A stretch of DNA of 64,000 nucleotides from Gemmobacter nectariphilus (lineage in GTDB: Bacteria > Pseudomonadota > Alphaproteobacteria > Rhodobacterales > Rhodobacteraceae), in NCBI GenBank assembly GCA_020721445.1, contig DYMU01000009.1, positions 62,001-126,000 on the forward strand, in the 5' to 3' direction. Position 1 is the stretch's first letter. Each line of letters begins with the position of its first letter. Below, one piece after another: positions 15,694 through 25,637 of this stretch. Both the position numbers and the translations under genes were made by a program. Under the pieces are notes generated by a model. That model saw only the letters and a program-made list of their open reading frames with translations, was not told the origin of the DNA and ran no database searches.

Positions 15694-15824
15694 GCGCGCC
15701 ATTCAACCAATTGAAATTGTTACAAACATTTCTGATTACCTTTGCTGGCCTGACACCAAGGCCCGTCATCACGCCGTAATGCCGCCTTTGGGTGCGGCTG
15801 CCATCCAACTCGGAGACAGCGACG

Positions 15825-17150
15825 ATGAAAACCAAATTCGCAACCGCCGCGCTTGCGGTTCTGGCCACGGCAGGTGCTGCCTCGGCCGAAAAGACCAAGT
15901 TCGAATACTGGTACGGCCTGACCGGCGATCTGGGCAAGGTCGTGCTGGAAACCTGCAACCGCTTCAACGCGTCGCAGGATCAGTATGAGGCCGTTTGCGT
16001 AGGTCAGGACGGCTATGAAAAGGCCGTTCAGAACACGATTGCCGCCTTCCGCGCAAAGCAGCACCCGACGCTGCTGCAATCTTTCGACGCCGGCACCGCT
16101 GACCTGATGCTGTCGGGCCAGTTCTACCCGGTGCACCAGATGATGAAGGATTTCGACATCACCATCGACTGGGCCAACTATTTCCCCGGCATCGCCAACT
16201 ACTATTCGTCGTCCAAGGGCGATTTCGTGTCGATGCCGTTCAACTCATCCACCCCGGTTTACTACTTCAACAAAGAGCAGTTCGAAAAGGCCGGCATCAC
16301 CGAGGCGCCGCTGACCTGGGAGGGCATGGAAGCTGCGTTCAAGGCGCTGAAAGCCAGCGGTCAAGAGTGTGCCTACGCCTATGCCCCCGACAGCTGGATC
16401 GACCTTGAGCAGTTCTCGATGGCGCACAACGTCCCTGTTGCCAGCAACAACAACGGCTATGACGGGCTGGACTCTGAGCTGCTGTTCAACACCACCGCCC
16501 ATGTGAAACACATGGAAGACGTGCAGCGCTACATCGCCGATGGCTATGCCCAGGTCCGCACCCCGCAGTCGGGCAAATCGGCGCGTGACAGCTTTGTCGA
16601 GGGTGAATGCTCGGTGTTCTTCTCGTCGATCGCCGACCACAACACCGTTCACAAGCTGAAGCCCGCCTTCGCCTGGGACGTGCAGATGATCCCGGTTTAT
16701 GAGGGCACCGAGCGCCATAACACCGTCGTCGGTGGCGCGTCGCTGTGGGTTCTGGCCGGCAAGTCGGATGACGAATACAAGGCCGCCGCTGCCTATCTGG
16801 CCTTCCTTGCCACCCCCGAGTCGGAAGAGTTCTGGGTGTCGAACACCGGCTATATCCCCGTCACCAAGGCCGGCTATCAGGCGCTGCTGGACAAGGGTTT
16901 TTACAACGCAGAACCCTACAAGAACCGCGATCTGGCGCTGAAGTCGCTGACCTTTACCGAGCCGGGCCCGCTGACCCGCGGCATCCGTCTGGGCAGCTTC
17001 ATCCAGATCCGTGCCGAATGGAAAGCCGAAGTCGAGGCCGCCTTGGCCGGTCAGAAGACCATGAAAGAGGCGCTGGATACCGCCGTTGCCCGTGGCAATG
17101 ACCATCTCAAGCGTTTCGCCCAGACCTATCAGGGCAAGTCGTTCCCATAA
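15825..17150 (+). CDS. ugpB: UgpB, sn-glycerol-3-phosphate-type periplasmic binding protein
   Basis: The 441-residue precursor has a 21-residue signal peptide (ending ASA before EKT) and an extracellular solute-binding family 1 domain. FEYWYGLTGDLGKVVLET, FVSMPFNSSTPVYYFNKE and WDVQMIPVYEG are characteristic of UgpB, which binds glycerol-3-phosphate and glycerophosphodiesters such as glycerophosphocholine. It heads the ugpBAEC operon. The start fits the signal peptide and follows CGGAGACAGCG. The ligand assignment is by family only. Confidence 0.9.
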   Translation: MKTKFATAALAVLATAGAASAEKTKFEYWYGLTGDLGKVVLETCNRFNASQDQYEAVCVGQDGYEKAVQNTIAAFRAKQHPTLLQSFDAGTADLMLSGQFYPVHQMMKDFDITIDWANYFPGIANYYSSSKGDFVSMPFNSSTPVYYFNKEQFEKAGITEAPLTWEGMEAAFKALKASGQECAYAYAPDSWIDLEQFSMAHNVPVASNNNGYDGLDSELLFNTTAHVKHMEDVQRYIADGYAQVRTPQSGKSARDSFVEGECSVFFSSIADHNTVHKLKPAFAWDVQMIPVYEGTERHNTVVGGASLWVLAGKSDDEYKAAAAYLAFLATPESEEFWVSNTGYIPVTKAGYQALLDKGFYNAEPYKNRDLALKSLTFTEPGPLTRGIRLGSFIQIRAEWKAEVEAALAGQKTMKEALDTAVARGNDHLKRFAQTYQGKSFP

Positions 17151-17215
17151 GCACCCTCGGGCGTGGCGGCGATGCGTCGCCGCGCCCACCCTTTCGTGCA
17201 GACCCCCCGGAGGCA

Positions 17216-18100
17216 ATGATGCGCCGCGCCTATTTCAAGACCAGCTGGATTGCCGCGCTGCTGCTTGCACCGCAGCTTTTGATCATTTTCGTGTTCTTCT
17301 ACTGGCCCTCGGCGCAGGCGGTCTATTGGGCCTTCACGCTGGAACAGCCTTGGGGCGGCGGCAACACATGGGTGGGGTTTGACAACTTCCGCAACATCCT
17401 GGCCGATCCGTATTACTGGTCATCGGTGCGGGTCTCGGTGATCTATGCCATCGCGGCCACCGCTTTGGCGATGGGCATGTCGCTGATCCTGGCGATGTTC
17501 GTGGACCGGCAACTGGCGGGCTACAAGGCCTATCGCGTGGCGCTGATCTGGCCCTATGCGATTGCGGCCCCGGCGGTGGGTCTGGCGTTCCGCTTCATCT
17601 TCAACCCCAATGCGGGGATTTTTTCCTACGTCAACACGGTCATCCCCGGCCTGTGGGATCCGACACAGATCGGCTGGCAGGCGCTGGTCACCATCATTCT
17701 TGCCGGGGCGTGGAAGCATGTGGCCTACAGCTTCATCTTTTTCCTGGCGGCGCTGCAATCCATTCCGCGCAGCCTGACCGAGGCCGCCGCGATGGACGGC
17801 GCGCGCCCGTTGCGCCGGATGATCGACCTCCAACTGCCGCTGCTGACGCCGACGGTGTTTTTCCTGTTCGTCATCAACATCACCGACAGCTTTACCGACA
17901 GCTTCGGCATCGTCGATACCCTGACCGGGGGCGGGCCGTTTCACGCGACCGATCTGATGGTGTACAAGATCTATTCCGATGGCTTTCGCGGCTTTGACTA
18001 TTCCGGGGCGGCGGCGCAGTCGATCATCCTGATGGTGCTGGTGATGGCCCTGACCTTCGTCCAGTTCCGCTATGTCGAACGCCGCGTGCATTATACCTGA
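17216..18100 (+). CDS. ugpA: UgpA, glycerol-3-phosphate-type ABC permease
   Basis: The 294-residue permease belongs to the MalF/UgpA group with about six membrane helices and the EAA loop LTEAAAMDGARPLRRMIDLQLP near residue 190. UgpA length in E. coli is 295. GGAGG stands two bases before the ATG at 17216 and five before a second ATG at 17219, so the latter may be the real start. It forms the channel with UgpE. Confidence 0.9.
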   Translation: MMRRAYFKTSWIAALLLAPQLLIIFVFFYWPSAQAVYWAFTLEQPWGGGNTWVGFDNFRNILADPYYWSSVRVSVIYAIAATALAMGMSLILAMFVDRQLAGYKAYRVALIWPYAIAAPAVGLAFRFIFNPNAGIFSYVNTVIPGLWDPTQIGWQALVTIILAGAWKHVAYSFIFFLAALQSIPRSLTEAAAMDGARPLRRMIDLQLPLLTPTVFFLFVINITDSFTDSFGIVDTLTGGGPFHATDLMVYKIYSDGFRGFDYSGAAAQSIILMVLVMALTFVQFRYVERRVHYT

Positions 18101-18109
18101 GGGCAAGCC

Positions 18110-19039
18110 ATGATCGAACGCACCCCGCTGTTGAACTTTGCCACCCATGTCATTTTGCTTGTGGGTCTGGCGCTGGTGATCTTTCCGATCTGGCTGGCCT
18201 TTGTTGCGGCCACGCATGATCTGCGCGCCGTCAACTCGGCCCCGGTCGAGCTGTGGCCCGGCCCGCATCTGTGGGCCAACATGCAAGAGGCATGGGTCTT
18301 GTCCGACTTCGGCCCCAAGTTCGTCAACACGCTGATCGTTGCGGTGGGTGTGGTGGTGGGCAAGGTGACATTGGCCTGCATCACCGCGTTTTCGCTGGTG
18401 TTTTTCAACTATCGCGGGCGGATGCTGATCTTCTGGCTGATCTTCATCACGCTGATGCTGCCACTGGAGGTGCGGATCGTGCCGACATATGCGGTGGCCG
18501 CCAATGCGCTGTCGCCGTTTCAGGTGATGCTTGATGCCACTGGGCTGACCGGGCTGATTGAGACCGTTTCGGGCATAAGGGTGGCGCTGGAATGGAACCT
18601 GCTCAATTCCTATACCGGCATGATCCTGCCCTTGGTCGCCACCGCGACCGGCACCTTCCTCTATCGCCAGTTCTTCCTGACCGTGCCGGATGAATTGGTC
18701 GAGGCCGCGCGGATGGATGGTGCCGGTCCGCTGCGGTTCTTGTGGGATACGCTGATTCCGCTGTCGAAGACCAATATCGCGGCTTTGGCGACGATCATGT
18801 TCGTCTATGCCTGGAACCAGTATCTGTGGCCTTTGCTGATCATCACCGACCGGGCGAATTATGGCATGGTCGTGGTGCAACTGTCCGACCTTGTGCCGGA
18901 CCAGTTTTCCACCGGGGGCGGCACACCCACCTGGCATCTGGCGATGGCGGCCACGCTGATGGTGATGTTGCCGCCGATTGCCATCGTCATCTTCATGCAG
19001 CGCTGGTTCGTGCGCGGCCTGATCAACACCGACAAGTAA
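18110..19039 (+). CDS. ugpE: UgpE, glycerol-3-phosphate-type ABC permease
   Basis: The 309-residue MalG/UgpE-type permease has about six membrane helices and the EAA loop [20 protein letters not shown] near residue 200. It starts nine bases after the ugpA stop. A loop in the middle (about 138-165) adds some residues relative to E. coli UgpE (281). It is the heterodimer partner of UgpA. Confidence 0.9.
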   Translation: MIERTPLLNFATHVILLVGLALVIFPIWLAFVAATHDLRAVNSAPVELWPGPHLWANMQEAWVLSDFGPKFVNTLIVAVGVVVGKVTLACITAFSLVFFNYRGRMLIFWLIFITLMLPLEVRIVPTYAVAANALSPFQVMLDATGLTGLIETVSGIRVALEWNLLNSYTGMILPLVATATGTFLYRQFFLTVPDELVEAARMDGAGPLRFLWDTLIPLSKTNIAALATIMFVYAWNQYLWPLLIITDRANYGMVVVQLSDLVPDQFSTGGGTPTWHLAMAATLMVMLPPIAIVIFMQRWFVRGLINTDK

Positions 19040-19049
19040 GGGGGCAGCC

Positions 19050-20156
19050 ATGGCCGAAATCGCCATTCGCAACGCAGGCAAGACCTACGGCAAGACCACG
19101 ATCATGCAAGGCATCAACCTTGATATCCGCAACGGCGAGTTTGTGGTGATCCTTGGCCCGTCAGGCTGTGGCAAATCCAGCCTGTTGCGGATGATTGCCG
19201 GTCTGGAAGAAATCAGCAGCGGCGAAATCGCCATCGGCGGGCAGGTGGTCAACCAGCTTGAACCGCGCGAACGCGGCTGTGCCATGGTGTTCCAGAACTA
19301 TGCGCTTTACCCCCATATGACGGTCGGCGAAAACATCGGCTATGCGCTGAAGGTGGCGCGCATGCCCAAGGCCGAACGGCTGGCAAAGGTGGCCGCCACC
19401 GCGCAATCGGTGGGCCTGACCGAGTTTCTGGACCGCAAGCCGGGGCAGTTGTCGGGCGGGCAGCGTCAGCGCGTCGCCATGGCCCGTGCGATTATTCGTG
19501 AACCCAAGGTGTTCTTGTTTGACGAGCCGCTGTCGAACCTTGATGCCAAGCTGCGGGTGCAGATGCGGCATGAGATCAGGCGCATCCACAACCAGATCCA
19601 CGCCACCAGCGTTTTCGTGACGCATGACCAGCACGAAGGCATGACGCTGGCCGACCGTCTGGTGGTGATGAACAAGGGCACCATCGAACAGATCGGCACC
19701 CCGGAAGAGGTTTATGAACATCCGGCCTCGGTTTACGTCGCGGGCTTCATCGGCAGCCCGGCGATGAACTTTCTGCCCGGTCGTGTGGACGACAGCCGCG
19801 CGGCTGTGGTGCTGGATGATGGCCAGATTATCCCGCTGATGTCGGCGATCAGACCTGCCGCAGGGCAGTTGGTGCAGATCGGACTGCGGCCGGAAAAGCT
19901 GTCGCTGGCCCCACTGGGCGGCGGCGCATTGACCGCGCGGTTTGATTTTGCCGAAGAACTGGGGTCAGGCCGATTGTATCATCTGAAGATCGAGGATGTT
20001 CCGATCAGCGTGATGGCGGCGGAAAAACACAGCTTTGGCGAAGGCCAGACCATCGGCCTTCGGTTCCCGAATGATGCGGTGCATGTGTTTGACGGTGCCT
20101 CGGGCCTGCGGCTTGACCTGCATCCTGCCCCGACGGCTGCCATGGTGCCTGCATGA
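19050..20156 (+). CDS. ugpC: UgpC, glycerol-3-phosphate-type ABC transporter ATPase
   Basis: The 368-residue MalK-type ATPase has Walker [14 protein letters not shown], signature [14 protein letters not shown], Walker [13 protein letters not shown], switch His in [10 protein letters not shown], and a C-terminal OB-fold regulatory domain from about residue 235. In E. coli the regulatory domain of UgpC links uptake to phosphate status. It overlaps the 2H phosphoesterase gene by 4 bp (ATGA). Confidence 0.92.
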   Translation: MAEIAIRNAGKTYGKTTIMQGINLDIRNGEFVVILGPSGCGKSSLLRMIAGLEEISSGEIAIGGQVVNQLEPRERGCAMVFQNYALYPHMTVGENIGYALKVARMPKAERLAKVAATAQSVGLTEFLDRKPGQLSGGQRQRVAMARAIIREPKVFLFDEPLSNLDAKLRVQMRHEIRRIHNQIHATSVFVTHDQHEGMTLADRLVVMNKGTIEQIGTPEEVYEHPASVYVAGFIGSPAMNFLPGRVDDSRAAVVLDDGQIIPLMSAIRPAAGQLVQIGLRPEKLSLAPLGGGALTARFDFAEELGSGRLYHLKIEDVPISVMAAEKHSFGEGQTIGLRFPNDAVHVFDGASGLRLDLHPAPTAAMVPA

Positions 20157-20878
20157 TCCGGCAAGGCGCGGCTTTGCGCGCAGCGGGCAGGGACTATCTG
20201 ACCGGCGCGGGGCAACAGGCCGCGCGCCCAGGTGCGGTGGGGCAGAAGTTCGATCCGGCAGGGCGCGTGCTGCCGTTTGCCGGCAACACGTTCCTGTGCC
20301 ATATCGCGCCCGCAAGCGAAGCCCACGCCGCGCTGACCGAGGCCAGCCTTGCCCTGCAACAGGGGCCGTTCGCGCAGGCGTTCAGCTTTTTGCCACCGTC
20401 CAGCTTTCACATGACGGTGTTTGAAGGCGTCTGCGACGCGCATCTGGACGGTGACCGCTGGCCGGCGGGAATGGCCACTGACACGCCGCTGGACAAGGTG
20501 ACAGATGCCTTCGGCGCGGCTGCGGCACGGCTTGCGCTGCCTCAATCGCAGACCATCCAGCCCACGGGCATTTTCGCCGGGTTCTCGGTCGCGGTCAGTG
20601 GGGCGGATGCCGGGGCCGAGGCCAGCCTGCGCCAGACCCGTCAGGCGTTGCGTGACGCGACAGGCATCCGCCGCGCCGATTTCGACAGCTATGATTTTCA
20701 CATCACGCTGGGCTATCTGCTGCGCTGGCTGACCCCCGATCAGGCCGAGGCGGTGCTGGACCTGTCGCAGGTGGTGTTTGCGCGGCTGCTGGCCCGCGCC
20801 CCGGTCATCACCCTTGGCCCGGTCGAGTTCTGCCGCTTTGACGACATGCATGCCTTCCCCCTGATCCGGCAGCTTTGA
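20153..20878 (+). CDS. 2H-type phosphoesterase (DUF1868-like) coupled to ugpC
   Basis: The 241-residue protein has two HxT motifs, H86-M-T88 in SFHMTVFEG and H183-I-T185 in [10 protein letters not shown], the hallmark of the 2H phosphoesterase superfamily; overall length and surrounding sequence resemble the DUF1868 group. Such enzymes open cyclic phosphodiesters. It is translationally coupled to ugpC at the place where ugpQ (a glycerophosphodiesterase of another fold) is often found. I infer that it processes an imported or intermediate cyclic phosphodiester; no substrate can be proven from sequence. Confidence 0.78.
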   Translation: MIRQGAALRAAGRDYLTGAGQQAARPGAVGQKFDPAGRVLPFAGNTFLCHIAPASEAHAALTEASLALQQGPFAQAFSFLPPSSFHMTVFEGVCDAHLDGDRWPAGMATDTPLDKVTDAFGAAAARLALPQSQTIQPTGIFAGFSVAVSGADAGAEASLRQTRQALRDATGIRRADFDSYDFHITLGYLLRWLTPDQAEAVLDLSQVVFARLLARAPVITLGPVEFCRFDDMHAFPLIRQL

Positions 20879-21138
20879 CCCCCCCCGGCGGCGGCCTCAG
20901 ATCTGGTGTGGCGGGACGGGCCATACGTTGCGCCAGGCGCAGCCACCGATGCGGCAAATTTCATCAGGCTGGATCACAACACCGTCAACTTCAGCCGCAA
21001 ACCCGTCTGGCCGACCGGAATGGCGAAATTGTCGCACCCTAAGGCAGGATTATTTTGGACAACTTGTTACGCTATCAGGGTTGAATCCGGATGCGCTATC
21101 GCCACCCATCACCACACGATCATCATTGGAGTAGACCC
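20879..21138. other. Intergenic region ahead of cytochrome c'
   Basis: No coding feature with family resemblance is seen in these 260 bases. An AT-richer stretch at 21040-21085 could carry the promoter of the following cytochrome gene, but no clear -35/-10 pair stands out. Confidence 0.4.
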
Positions 21139-21585
21139 ATGCGAAAAATTGCTCTTCTGTCTGTCACGGCAGGCATTCTGGGTACGGCCGTGCTGGCCGA
21201 CCCGCTTGCGACCGTCGTCGCACGTCAGGAATATTACAAGGCGCTTGGCGGCGTCATGAAGCCGATGGGCGAACTCGCCAAGAACTTTGACGCCGAGCAG
21301 GCCAAGGTCCAGACCGCCCTTCTGGTCACCGCCCTGTCGAAGGACGTGCTGCCGCTTTATGTCCCCGGCACCTCGGACGCTGACCTGCCCGGCAAGACGC
21401 GTGCCATGGCAAAGATCTGGGACAATCTTGAGGATGTGACTGCCAAGAACCAAGCGTTGCAAGATGCCGCGAAAGTGGTGGTCGCTGCTGCCGAAGCCGG
21501 TGACGGCGCGGCCTTCGCGGCAGCCTATGCCCAGTTGGGCGGCACCTGCAAATCCTGCCACGACGCGTACCGCGTTCCTGAATGA
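21139..21585 (+). CDS. Cytochrome c' (class II c-type cytochrome)
   Basis: The 148-residue precursor has a 20-residue signal peptide (MRKIALLSV... ending VLA before DP) and a single C-terminal haem site C137-K-S-C140-H141, as in four-helix-bundle class II cytochromes c'. These periplasmic proteins bind NO and are linked to NO tolerance. R near the N-terminus and the TCKSCHDAYR ending are typical. Together with the following b561 gene it may form a small electron-transfer or NO-detoxification pair. Confidence 0.88.
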   Translation: MRKIALLSVTAGILGTAVLADPLATVVARQEYYKALGGVMKPMGELAKNFDAEQAKVQTALLVTALSKDVLPLYVPGTSDADLPGKTRAMAKIWDNLEDVTAKNQALQDAAKVVVAAAEAGDGAAFAAAYAQLGGTCKSCHDAYRVPE

Positions 21586-21642
21586 CACGATCCGGCCGGG
21601 TTCGCGCCCGGCCGGCCCCCCCCTTTGCCAAGGAGTATCGAC

Positions 21643-22212
21643 ATGGGTGAACCTGCCGAGGGTCAGAAAGTCTGGGATCCTGCCATCAGAGTGTTTCACT
21701 GGGCGCTTGTGGTGGCTGTTTTCGCGGGATGGCTTCTTGGGCATTACGGCCCGTTGCAGATGACCTGGCATTTCTGGGCGGGCTATACCGTGGCTGGACT
21801 GATTGTCTTCCGCCTGGTCTGGGGGATGATCGGGCCGAAGAACGCGCGGTTTGCCACCTTCCTGCGCTCACCCCGCACGGTCGGGGCCTATGTGCAGACC
21901 CTGCCTGACCGGCGGCCAACGGCGGCGGCCGGACACAACCCCTTGGGTGGCTGGTCGATCATGGCCATGTTGATCGTTCTGGCCGCGCAGGTCGCGACGG
22001 GCCTGATCCTTGACCCCGAGGATTACATCAACACCGGCCCGCTGGCCGGCCTTGTGTCGGCCGAATGGAACCGTTGGGCACTGGGCATGCACCACCGGCT
22101 TGGCGTGCTGATGGCGGCTTTGGTCGGGCTACACGTGGCGGCGATCATCTTCTACCGCGTTTGGAAGCGCGAAGATCTGGTCACGCCGATGATCACCGGG
22201 CGCCGCCCCTGA
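21643..22212 (+). CDS. Cytochrome b561 family membrane protein
   Basis: The 189-residue protein has four membrane helices with haem-ligand histidines in RVFHWALV, TWHFWAGY and MHHRLGV...LHVAAI. It starts at an ATG seven bases after AGGAG. The family moves electrons from the quinone pool to periplasmic c-type cytochromes, so the adjacent cytochrome c' is the likely partner. A strong bidirectional terminator follows. Confidence 0.88.
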   Translation: MGEPAEGQKVWDPAIRVFHWALVVAVFAGWLLGHYGPLQMTWHFWAGYTVAGLIVFRLVWGMIGPKNARFATFLRSPRTVGAYVQTLPDRRPTAAAGHNPLGGWSIMAMLIVLAAQVATGLILDPEDYINTGPLAGLVSAEWNRWALGMHHRLGVLMAALVGLHVAAIIFYRVWKREDLVTPMITGRRP

Positions 22213-22243
22213 CCCTGATGGGACGATGCGCGGATCAAAAACG

Positions 22244-22274
22244 AAAAAAGGGTGCCATGGCGGCACCCTTTTTG
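22244..22274. terminator. Bidirectional Rho-independent terminator
   Basis: A-run, then GGGTGCC pairing with GGCACCC around a 5-base loop, then TTTTT; flanking A and T runs extend the stem to 12 pairs. It serves both the cytochrome b561 gene (+) and ilvC (-), which converge here. Confidence 0.92.
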
Positions 22275-22291
22275 TTGTTTCGCCGCGTGGG

Positions 22292-23344
<1,053 letters not shown>

Positions 23345-23439
23345 TTAGGGAATTTCGGGTGTGATCCCGTGCATTGTTTGCTATGGATCGCCGAATATGC
23401 GAAAGATCATTTGAAAGAAGTCTAAATATCGGAAAATTC

Positions 23440-23898
23440 ATGCAGGTTGACGATGCGGATCGCCGGATCTTGCGCCACCATCTGGCCGAGCCGGGCATGG
23501 ATCGGGCCGAACTGGCCCGGCGGGCAGGGGTGACGCCTGCAACCCTGTGGCGGCGGTTGGAGCGGTTGCGCGAAGCCGGCGTGATCCGGGCCGAGGCGGC
23601 GGTGATCGACTGGCGGGCCTTGGGCTATGCGGTCGAGGTGTCGTTGCGCTTTACGCTGGACAAGACCAACAGCCGCGCCTTTGACGAATTCATCGCGGCG
23701 GCGCGCGAGGTGCCCGAAGTGGTGGCGATCGAGACCTTTCTGGGCCGCGTCGATGTGCGGCTGAACGTGATCGCCCGCGACATGGCGCATTATCAAGAGG
23801 TCTATCGGCGCCGTATCCTGACCCTGCCGCATATTGCCGAGCTGGACGCGCTGATGCTGATCGCCACGATCAAGGACGAAAGCGGGTTGCCGCTGTGA
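23440..23898 (+). CDS. Lrp/AsnC-family transcriptional regulator (first of a pair)
   Basis: The 152-residue protein has an N-terminal helix-turn-helix (about 5-55; ELARRAGVTPATLWRRLERL) and a C-terminal ligand-binding domain ending in LPHIAELDALMLIATIKDE. Lrp-type proteins respond to amino acids. It is divergent from ilvC, so control of ilvC is a reasonable inference. The start at 23440 gives the standard length; upstream codons in the same frame look non-coding. It overlaps the next regulator by 4 bp. Confidence 0.88.
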   Translation: MQVDDADRRILRHHLAEPGMDRAELARRAGVTPATLWRRLERLREAGVIRAEAAVIDWRALGYAVEVSLRFTLDKTNSRAFDEFIAAAREVPEVVAIETFLGRVDVRLNVIARDMAHYQEVYRRRILTLPHIAELDALMLIATIKDESGLPL

Positions 23899-24353
23899 TC
23901 GACCTTGACGATCTGGACCGGGCCTTGCTGCGGGCGCTGTCGGTGGATGCGGGGATCTCGGCCGGCGCCTTGGGGCGACGGTTCGGCCTTAGCCAGCCCG
24001 GCGCATGGCGGCGGATCAAGCGGTTGGAAGAGGCCGGCGTGCTGGCCGGCAGGCGGATCGAGGTGGACCGGGCGGCGCTTGGCTTTGGCGTGACGGTGTT
24101 TCTGGGGGTGAAGCTGGCCACGCGCGGGCGGGTCAGCTTGGAGGATTTCGAGCGTGCGGTGACGGCGATCCCCGAGGTGCAGGTGGTGCAGCATGTGCTG
24201 GGGGTGTTCGATTACCGCCTGCGGGTGGTGGCGCGCGACATTGCCGATTTCGAGCGCGTGCTGCGACGCCGGATCATGACCTTGCCGGGGGTGGGCAATG
24301 TCGAGGCCAACGTTCTGTTGACCGAGGAACGCAGGCCGGGGCCTTTGGGGTAG
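23895..24353 (+). CDS. Lrp/AsnC-family transcriptional regulator (second of a pair)
   Basis: This 152-residue Lrp-type protein has the helix-turn-helix LGRRFGLSQPGAWRRIKRL and a C-terminal segment DYRLRVVARDIADFERV...LPGVGNVEANVLL. It begins with GTG overlapping the stop of the first regulator (GTGA). The two are equal in length and related, suggesting an old duplication and perhaps a hetero-oligomer. Confidence 0.87.
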   Translation: MIDLDDLDRALLRALSVDAGISAGALGRRFGLSQPGAWRRIKRLEEAGVLAGRRIEVDRAALGFGVTVFLGVKLATRGRVSLEDFERAVTAIPEVQVVQHVLGVFDYRLRVVARDIADFERVLRRRIMTLPGVGNVEANVLLTEERRPGPLG

Positions 24354-24363
24354 CACGCGAAGT

Positions 24364-24430
24364 GGGGGCGCTGCCCCCCCGAGGCGCGCGGCGCCTCTCC
24401 CCCCCCGGGATATTTGTCGAAAGAGAAAGC
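24364..24430. repeat. Dispersed GC-rich intergenic repeat, copy 1
   Basis: Two short GC hairpins (GGGGGCGCTGCCCCC and GAGGCGCGCGGCGCCTC) are followed by the tail CCCCCGGGATATTTGTCGA then AAGAGAAAGC. The same layout is found at 46062-46130 and 62084-62157. Each copy lies just after a + strand gene, so it may serve as terminator or mRNA-end element. Confidence 0.75.
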
Positions 24431-24492
24431 GGCATGGGTGGCTTTGGACGTGGCTTGGGCTATGGTCACGGAAAACAGCAGGAGACCCTCGC

Positions 24493-25617
24493 ATGCCCGG
24501 CTTGCACGCAGATATCGACCCCGATGGCCTTGAAGAGTTTTCGGTGGTGTTCACCGACCGCAGCCTGAACCACATGTCGGCGCGCTTTCAGGGCGTGATG
24601 CGCGATGTATCGGGGATGCTGAAGGAGGTCTACCACGGCTCGGCAGTGGCGCTGGTTCCGGGCGGCGGCACCTATGCGATGGAGGCGGTGGCGCGGCAGT
24701 TCGGCCAGGGTCGGGTGCTGATCGTGCGCAACGGCTGGTTTTCCTATCGCTGGAGCCAGATTTTCGACGCTGGTGGTTTTGCGGGCGACGCATCGGTGGT
24801 GATGGCGCGCCAGACCGGCAACGATGCCCGCGCCCCCTATGCGCCGCCGCCGGTCGAGGAGGTTGTGGCGCGCATCCGGGCCGACCGGCCGGACGCGGTG
24901 TTCGCGCCGCATGTGGAAACCAGCGCCGGGATCATTCTGCCCGATGACTATATCGCGCAGGTGGCGGCGGCGGCGCATGAGGTGGGGGCGCTGATGGTGC
25001 TGGATTGCATCGCGTCGGGCTGCATCTGGGTGGATATGCAGGCCACCGGGGTGGATGTGCTGATCTCGGCCCCGCAGAAGGGCTGGTCGGCCTCGCCGTC
25101 AGCCGGGGTGGTGGTGATGAGCCCGCTGGCCGAGGCGCGGCTGGCCGAGACCACGTCCAGCAGCTTTGCGCTGGATCTGAAGAAGTGGCGGGCGATGATG
25201 GCGGCCTATGAAAACGGTGGGCACGCCTATCACGCTACCATACCGACCGATGCCATTGTGGGCTTTCGCGACGCCATGCAGGAAACCAGGGCGATGGGGT
25301 TTGCGGCGGCCAAGGCGGCGCAATGGGAACTGGGGGAGGCCGTCCGGGCGCTGCTGGCGGCCAAGGGCGCGCGGTCGGTGGCGGCCGAGGGCTTTCAGGC
25401 GCCGGGTGTGGTGGTCAGCTATACCGATGACCCCGATGTGCAGACCGGCGCGAAGTTCCGTGAACAAGGCTTGCAGATCGCCGCGGGCGTGCCATTGCAG
25501 GTGGGTGAAGGCGCGGCGTTCAAGACCTTTCGCATCGGACTGTTCGGGTTGGACAAACTGGCCGATGTGCCCGGCACCGTGGCGCGGCTGGAGCGGGCGG
25601 TCGAGGCGGTGCTGTAG
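24493..25617 (+). CDS. Class V aminotransferase (alanine-glyoxylate/serine-pyruvate type)
   Basis: The 374-residue PLP enzyme has the fold type I pattern VPGGGTYAMEAVARQF near the N-terminus, VFAPHVETSAGI, the aspartate in LMVLDCIASGC and the likely PLP lysine K196 in SAPQKGWSASP. It resembles alanine-glyoxylate and 2-aminoethylphosphonate-pyruvate aminotransferases. The latter relation is of interest beside a phosphonate island, but no phosphonatase gene (phnX) is present, so a general amino-group role is as likely. The start follows CAGGAGACC. Confidence 0.82.
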   Translation: MPGLHADIDPDGLEEFSVVFTDRSLNHMSARFQGVMRDVSGMLKEVYHGSAVALVPGGGTYAMEAVARQFGQGRVLIVRNGWFSYRWSQIFDAGGFAGDASVVMARQTGNDARAPYAPPPVEEVVARIRADRPDAVFAPHVETSAGIILPDDYIAQVAAAAHEVGALMVLDCIASGCIWVDMQATGVDVLISAPQKGWSASPSAGVVVMSPLAEARLAETTSSSFALDLKKWRAMMAAYENGGHAYHATIPTDAIVGFRDAMQETRAMGFAAAKAAQWELGEAVRALLAAKGARSVAAEGFQAPGVVVSYTDDPDVQTGAKFREQGLQIAAGVPLQVGEGAAFKTFRIGLFGLDKLADVPGTVARLERAVEAVL

Positions 25618-25637
25618 CGCACCGCCCGGCCTTTGGG

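Noticed and set aside
17420-19081. Long open frame on the - strand across ugpA and ugpE
   Set aside because: It is antisense to two clear permease genes, rich in Arg/His/Gln as expected for a GC-driven shadow frame, and has no domain resemblance.
24493-25617. Assignment of the class V aminotransferase as PhnW (2-AEP aminotransferase)
   Set aside because: General family resemblance exists, but there is no phnX or phnA partner and the gene is separated from the phn island by core genes; the specific call is not supported.
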